The notes under the pieces were generated by a model. The model was not told the DNA's origin, did no database searches, and was given only the letters and a program-made list of their open reading frames with translations. The position numbers and the translations under genes are program-made. 6,080 bases of DNA, taken from JALOAP01 sp964632355 (lineage in GTDB: Bacteria; Chloroflexota; Dehalococcoidia; Tepidiformales; Tepidiformaceae). This document shows, in pieces, positions 4,156 to 6,080 of this stretch (positions within the stretch are counted from its first letter, which is position 1; every line of letters begins with the position of its first letter). The stretch is from assembly GCA_964632355.1 (NCBI GenBank), contig CAZWBW010000133.1, positions 1 through 6,080 on the forward strand, written 5' to 3'.

Positions 4156-5622
4156 ATGGGTATGGTCGCCGGGATGCGAATCCGGCGACATTGGATTCGA
4201 GCCTGTGTCGTGGGCGCTGTTGTGGTCAGCGCCGGGTTCGCTGCGCTCAGTCGCGAGGCCACTGCCTCCGCCGCAACCATGCCACCCCAGGTTGAGCAGC
4301 GGTCATCCGCTCAGGACCAGGGGCTACTCGGACTCCTGGGCAACACAGTGACCAATCTCCTTCGGCCTGGCTCGAAGGGGAAAACGCCCGCTCCTCCGAC
4401 CAACGAACCGGCACCACCTTCCGGGGCGCTGGGAGAGGCAGTCGACACCATCCTGCCGCCCGCCGTGAACAACGTGCTCAGGCCGGTACTCGATCCTGTG
4501 CTCGACGCGATTCAGCCCGTGGTCGAACCAATCGATCCCGTGATCGCCCCGGTCACGAACGAGGTCGTTGCGCCGGTCACGGGAACACTGAACCCCGTGC
4601 TCGATCCGGTCCTCGATCCCGTGGTTGATGCCGTGCGACCGGTCACCGATACCGTCGTCACTCCCGTCGCGAACGATGTCGTCGCGCCCGTTGCCAACAA
4701 CGTGGTCGCGCCGGTGATGCGCGATGTCGCGGCTCCGGTCACCCGGCCAGTGGTGAAGCCGGTCGTCGACAATGTGGCGGCCCCGGTGGTCAACACCGTG
4801 GTTCCGCCGCTTTCGAACGGCATCGTGCAACCGGTGACCGATGGCGTGCTTGCCCCGGTCGTCAACGACGTCCTGGCGCCCGTAGTAAACGATGTGGTCG
4901 CCCCGCCCCTGAACGACATCGTCGACAACACGGTGCGTCCCATCGTCGATGTGCTCGTGCCACCTTCGTCTGCGAACCCGGCAGTCCCGGGTCCCGAGAC
5001 GCCGAACCCGGTTCCGGGAGCGCCCAACGAGCCGGTGACTCCACCGGGTGTCGTGCCCGTCACGCCGCGGCAGCCGGGGACCACCCCGCCGTCGGCCGGA
5101 CCGGTCGTTCCCGGTGTCCCGAACATCCCTGCGCCCAACCCCGGCAGCACGCAGCCGCCGGCCAACGACGTGCCCCCCGTGGGAGACATTCCCGGCAGCC
5201 CGGTCATTCCGCCCGTCGCTCCTTCGCCAGGGCTCCCAGGTACGACGCTGCCGGAGATCCCGGCGACCACCCCGTCGCCGGATGCTCTTCCGGTCCCGGG
5301 CCCGTTCGCTAATCTACCGGTCGCGGCTGGCCAGGACAGCGGTTCGCCGGTTGCGATGACTGTTGTGCCCGGCAACACTGCTGGCACCCTCGAGCAGCCG
5401 GCCGCCAGTGGCCCTCGTGCCTCCGGCCCGTCGCTGCCGTCTGTTACTCCGCTCATCACCGCAGTGAGCAGCATCACCGCCAGCTCCGGCGGCCCGGGCT
5501 TCGCCGCTGCGCTCTCAGCCGCCCTCCTGCTCGGCGCCGTGATGCTCTTCCTCGCGCGTGTGGACACGTATCAGCGACGGCCGCTATCGCTGACGTACAC
5601 ACCCGTCCCACCCCCCGCATAA
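4156..5622 (+). CDS. Secreted, membrane-anchored octad-repeat and proline-rich surface protein
   Basis: The 488-residue frame has starts at 4156, 4162 and 4174, and none has a good ribosome site. Starting at 4174 (MRIRRHWIR) would give the most classical signal peptide, a basic head and a hydrophobic core to about residue 32 in the longer numbering, with cleavage plausible after ATASA. Next come a short Leu-rich segment (56-70), a Pro/Val/Asp region (110-161), and twelve back-to-back octapeptides (162-257) of form P-V-x-N/D-x-V-V/L/A-x. A Pro/Gly/Thr-rich stalk follows (about 268-400), then a Ser/Gly linker. A C-terminal hydrophobic segment (about 447-467) is followed by RVDTYQRR and a Pro-rich tail, which fits a single-pass anchor. 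No LPXTG sortase signal precedes it. I do not recognise a named family. Proteins with Pro-Val-Asp repeats are common on actinobacterial surfaces. A structural role outside the cell is inferred, with no enzymatic motif seen. Confidence 0.75.
   Translation: MGMVAGMRIRRHWIRACVVGAVVVSAGFAALSREATASAATMPPQVEQRSSAQDQGLLGLLGNTVTNLLRPGSKGKTPAPPTNEPAPPSGALGEAVDTILPPAVNNVLRPVLDPVLDAIQPVVEPIDPVIAPVTNEVVAPVTGTLNPVLDPVLDPVVDAVRPVTDTVVTPVANDVVAPVANNVVAPVMRDVAAPVTRPVVKPVVDNVAAPVVNTVVPPLSNGIVQPVTDGVLAPVVNDVLAPVVNDVVAPPLNDIVDNTVRPIVDVLVPPSSANPAVPGPETPNPVPGAPNEPVTPPGVVPVTPRQPGTTPPSAGPVVPGVPNIPAPNPGSTQPPANDVPPVGDIPGSPVIPPVAPSPGLPGTTLPEIPATTPSPDALPVPGPFANLPVAAGQDSGSPVAMTVVPGNTAGTLEQPAASGPRASGPSLPSVTPLITAVSSITASSGGPGFAAALSAALLLGAVMLFLARVDTYQRRPLSLTYTPVPPPA
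4639..4926 (+). repeat. Twelve in-frame 24-bp repeats encoding PVxxxVxx octads
   Basis: Prolines fall at residues 162, 170, 178, 186, 194, 202, 210, 218, 226, 234, 242 and 250 without a slip, 12 x 24 bp. Position 2 is Val in ten copies (Leu and Pro in the two others), position 4 is usually Asn or Asp, and position 6 is nearly always Val. The register starts less regularly upstream (Pro at 132, 140, 147, 151, 155). The copies differ in codon use and in variable residues, so they are old rather than freshly duplicated. Confidence 0.85.
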
Positions 5623-5644
5623 CAGTCCCCTTCTGCCTTCCGTC

Positions 5645-5673
5645 TCCCTCCGGCCGGCATGGCCGAGGAGGGA
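5645..5673 (+). terminator. Hairpin between the two surface-protein genes
   Basis: TCCCTCC (5645-5651) pairs with GGAGGGA (5667-5673). Inside it GGCC (5652-5655) pairs with GGCC (5661-5664) around GGCAT, leaving a 2-nt bulge. It lies 23 nt after the stop of the upstream gene. There is no T-run after it, so it is a weak terminator at best and could be a processing or stability element. Confidence 0.4.
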
Positions 5674-5712
5674 CTCGATCGGCCGCGTCTGTGGCGCGGC
5701 AGAGCAACCCAT

Positions 5713-5727
5713 GTCGCTTTTCGCGAC
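5713..5727 (+). other. Small stem-loop just before the second surface gene
   Basis: GTCGC (5713-5717) pairs with GCGAC (5723-5727) around TTTTC, ending 6 nt before the AAGGGGA ribosome site (5734-5740). I tested the 5623-5750 stretch by eye for known riboswitch cores and recognise none, so the stem may simply be a leader structure. Confidence 0.3.
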
Positions 5728-5750
5728 CTGGATAAGGGGACTAATTCACC

Positions 5751-6080
5751 GTGAATCGAAAGCTCAACTCTCTCTTCAGGGGGGTGCTCAGCCTGGCTGC
5801 AGCGTCTCTCCTGGGAGTGGTGGGTGTTGTCACCACCACGTCTATCGCGGCCGCCGGGGCCGAAGAAGAAAGCCCGGCACAGGCCTCCCTGCTCGGGGGC
5901 ATCCTGGACGGCGTCAACTCGCTGACCGGGAACTGCATCGCACTTCTGACCGACACCGACTGCCCGGACAACGGCGGTGGCCTCGTCGACGGCGTCTTGG
6001 GGAACACACCCGTCGTCACCGGGAACTGCCTCTCGCTGCTCGGCGACGCCAACTGCCAGAACGACGCTGGTTCGAACGGC
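5751..6080 (+). CDS. Exported Cys-repeat protein, N-terminal part, cut by window end
   Basis: The frame starts at GTG 5751, the first start after an in-frame TAA (5742-5744), with AAGGGGA (5734-5740) upstream, and runs open to the last base, 110 codons. Residues 1-10 are basic (MNRKLNSLFR), residues about 11-34 are hydrophobic, and a likely signal-peptidase site lies around AAAGA (33-37), so it is probably secreted. The mature part opens with Glu-rich and Leu/Gly segments, then carries the module TGNCIALLTDTDC (59-71) and again TGNCLSLLGDANC (90-102), a Cys-X8-Cys motif separated by 31 residues, with Asp/Asn/Gly-rich links. The spacing suggests one disulfide per module and more copies beyond the window. 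I recognise no family. It follows the octad-repeat protein by 128 nt on the same strand and probably belongs to the same surface locus. Confidence 0.75.
   Translation, partial: MNRKLNSLFRGVLSLAAASLLGVVGVVTTTSIAAAGAEEESPAQASLLGGILDGVNSLTGNCIALLTDTDCPDNGGGLVDGVLGNTPVVTGNCLSLLGDANCQNDAGSNG
5925..6056 (+). repeat. Two 93-bp-spaced copies of the Cys-X8-Cys module
   Basis: The copies lie at 5925-5963 and 6018-6056. Both open with the identical 12-mer ACCGGGAACTGC (TGNC) and keep the cysteine spacing, while the residues between differ (IALLTDTD against LSLLGDAN). The exact spacing of 93 bp suggests tandem duplication of a module. Confidence 0.7.

Noticed and set aside
4512..5567. Minus-strand frame of 351 codons, rich in Gly, Thr and Ser
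   Set aside because: It is the complement of the Pro/Val repeat gene; its periodic product mirrors the 24-bp repeats, and no ribosome site or signal peptide supports it.
5623..5750. Riboswitch (cyclic dinucleotide type) before the second surface gene
   Set aside because: The region has two small stems and GC-rich spacers, but I cannot find a conserved aptamer core of the c-di-GMP or c-di-AMP classes.
5751..6080. Chaplin-like amyloid protein
   Set aside because: The signal peptide and Cys pairs with GN residues recall chaplins, but the Cys-X8-Cys spacing, Leu-rich centre and 31-residue period do not match the chaplin domain.

Overview
The window comes from a high-GC bacterium. Its genes strongly prefer G/C at third codon positions, start at ATG or GTG behind clear AGGAGG-like ribosome binding sites, and all read on the + strand. 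The protein types (an anchored YceI protein, an F420/FMN luciferase-like monooxygenase opening MPVEFIGMIG, and Pro/Val octad-repeat surface proteins) fit an actinomycete or a Chloroflexota lineage. The sequence alone does not decide between them, and I assign no species.

Layout: (1) 1-200 is mostly non-coding leader. (2) 201-959 encodes a membrane-anchored YceI-like lipid-binding domain protein, closed by a strong hairpin terminator at 985-1020. (3) A well-formed sigma70-type promoter at 1051-1080 overlaps a small inverted repeat and is followed by a 16-bp perfect hairpin. It appears to drive a compact gene set: a 52-residue YezD/DUF2292 protein (1179-1337), an alkanesulfonate-monooxygenase-like flavin enzyme (1358-2455), a small cupin (2457-2870) and an OsmC-type protein (2867-3340). 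Spacings are 20 nt, 1 nt and a 4-nt ATGA overlap. After two hairpins (3337-3393) comes a WrbA-type NAD(P)H:quinone oxidoreductase (3426-4028). (4) 4029-4155 holds a candidate promoter built on 11-nt tandem repeats. (5) 4156-5622 encodes a secreted, C-terminally anchored protein with twelve uninterrupted octapeptide repeats and a long Pro-rich stalk. (6) 5751 to the window edge is the start of a second exported protein with a repeated Cys-X8-Cys module, cut off by the window end.

How the genes may work together: YezD-family proteins are associated with sulfur metabolism, and SsuD-like enzymes release sulfur from organic compounds using reduced flavin and O2. OsmC proteins detoxify hydroperoxides through a thiol pair, and WrbA holds FMN and keeps quinones reduced. 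The reading I favour is an organosulfur (or related) oxidation operon with redox protection. The flavin enzyme appears to lack several signature SsuD active-site residues, so its substrate is open. The last two genes look like a separate cell-surface locus.
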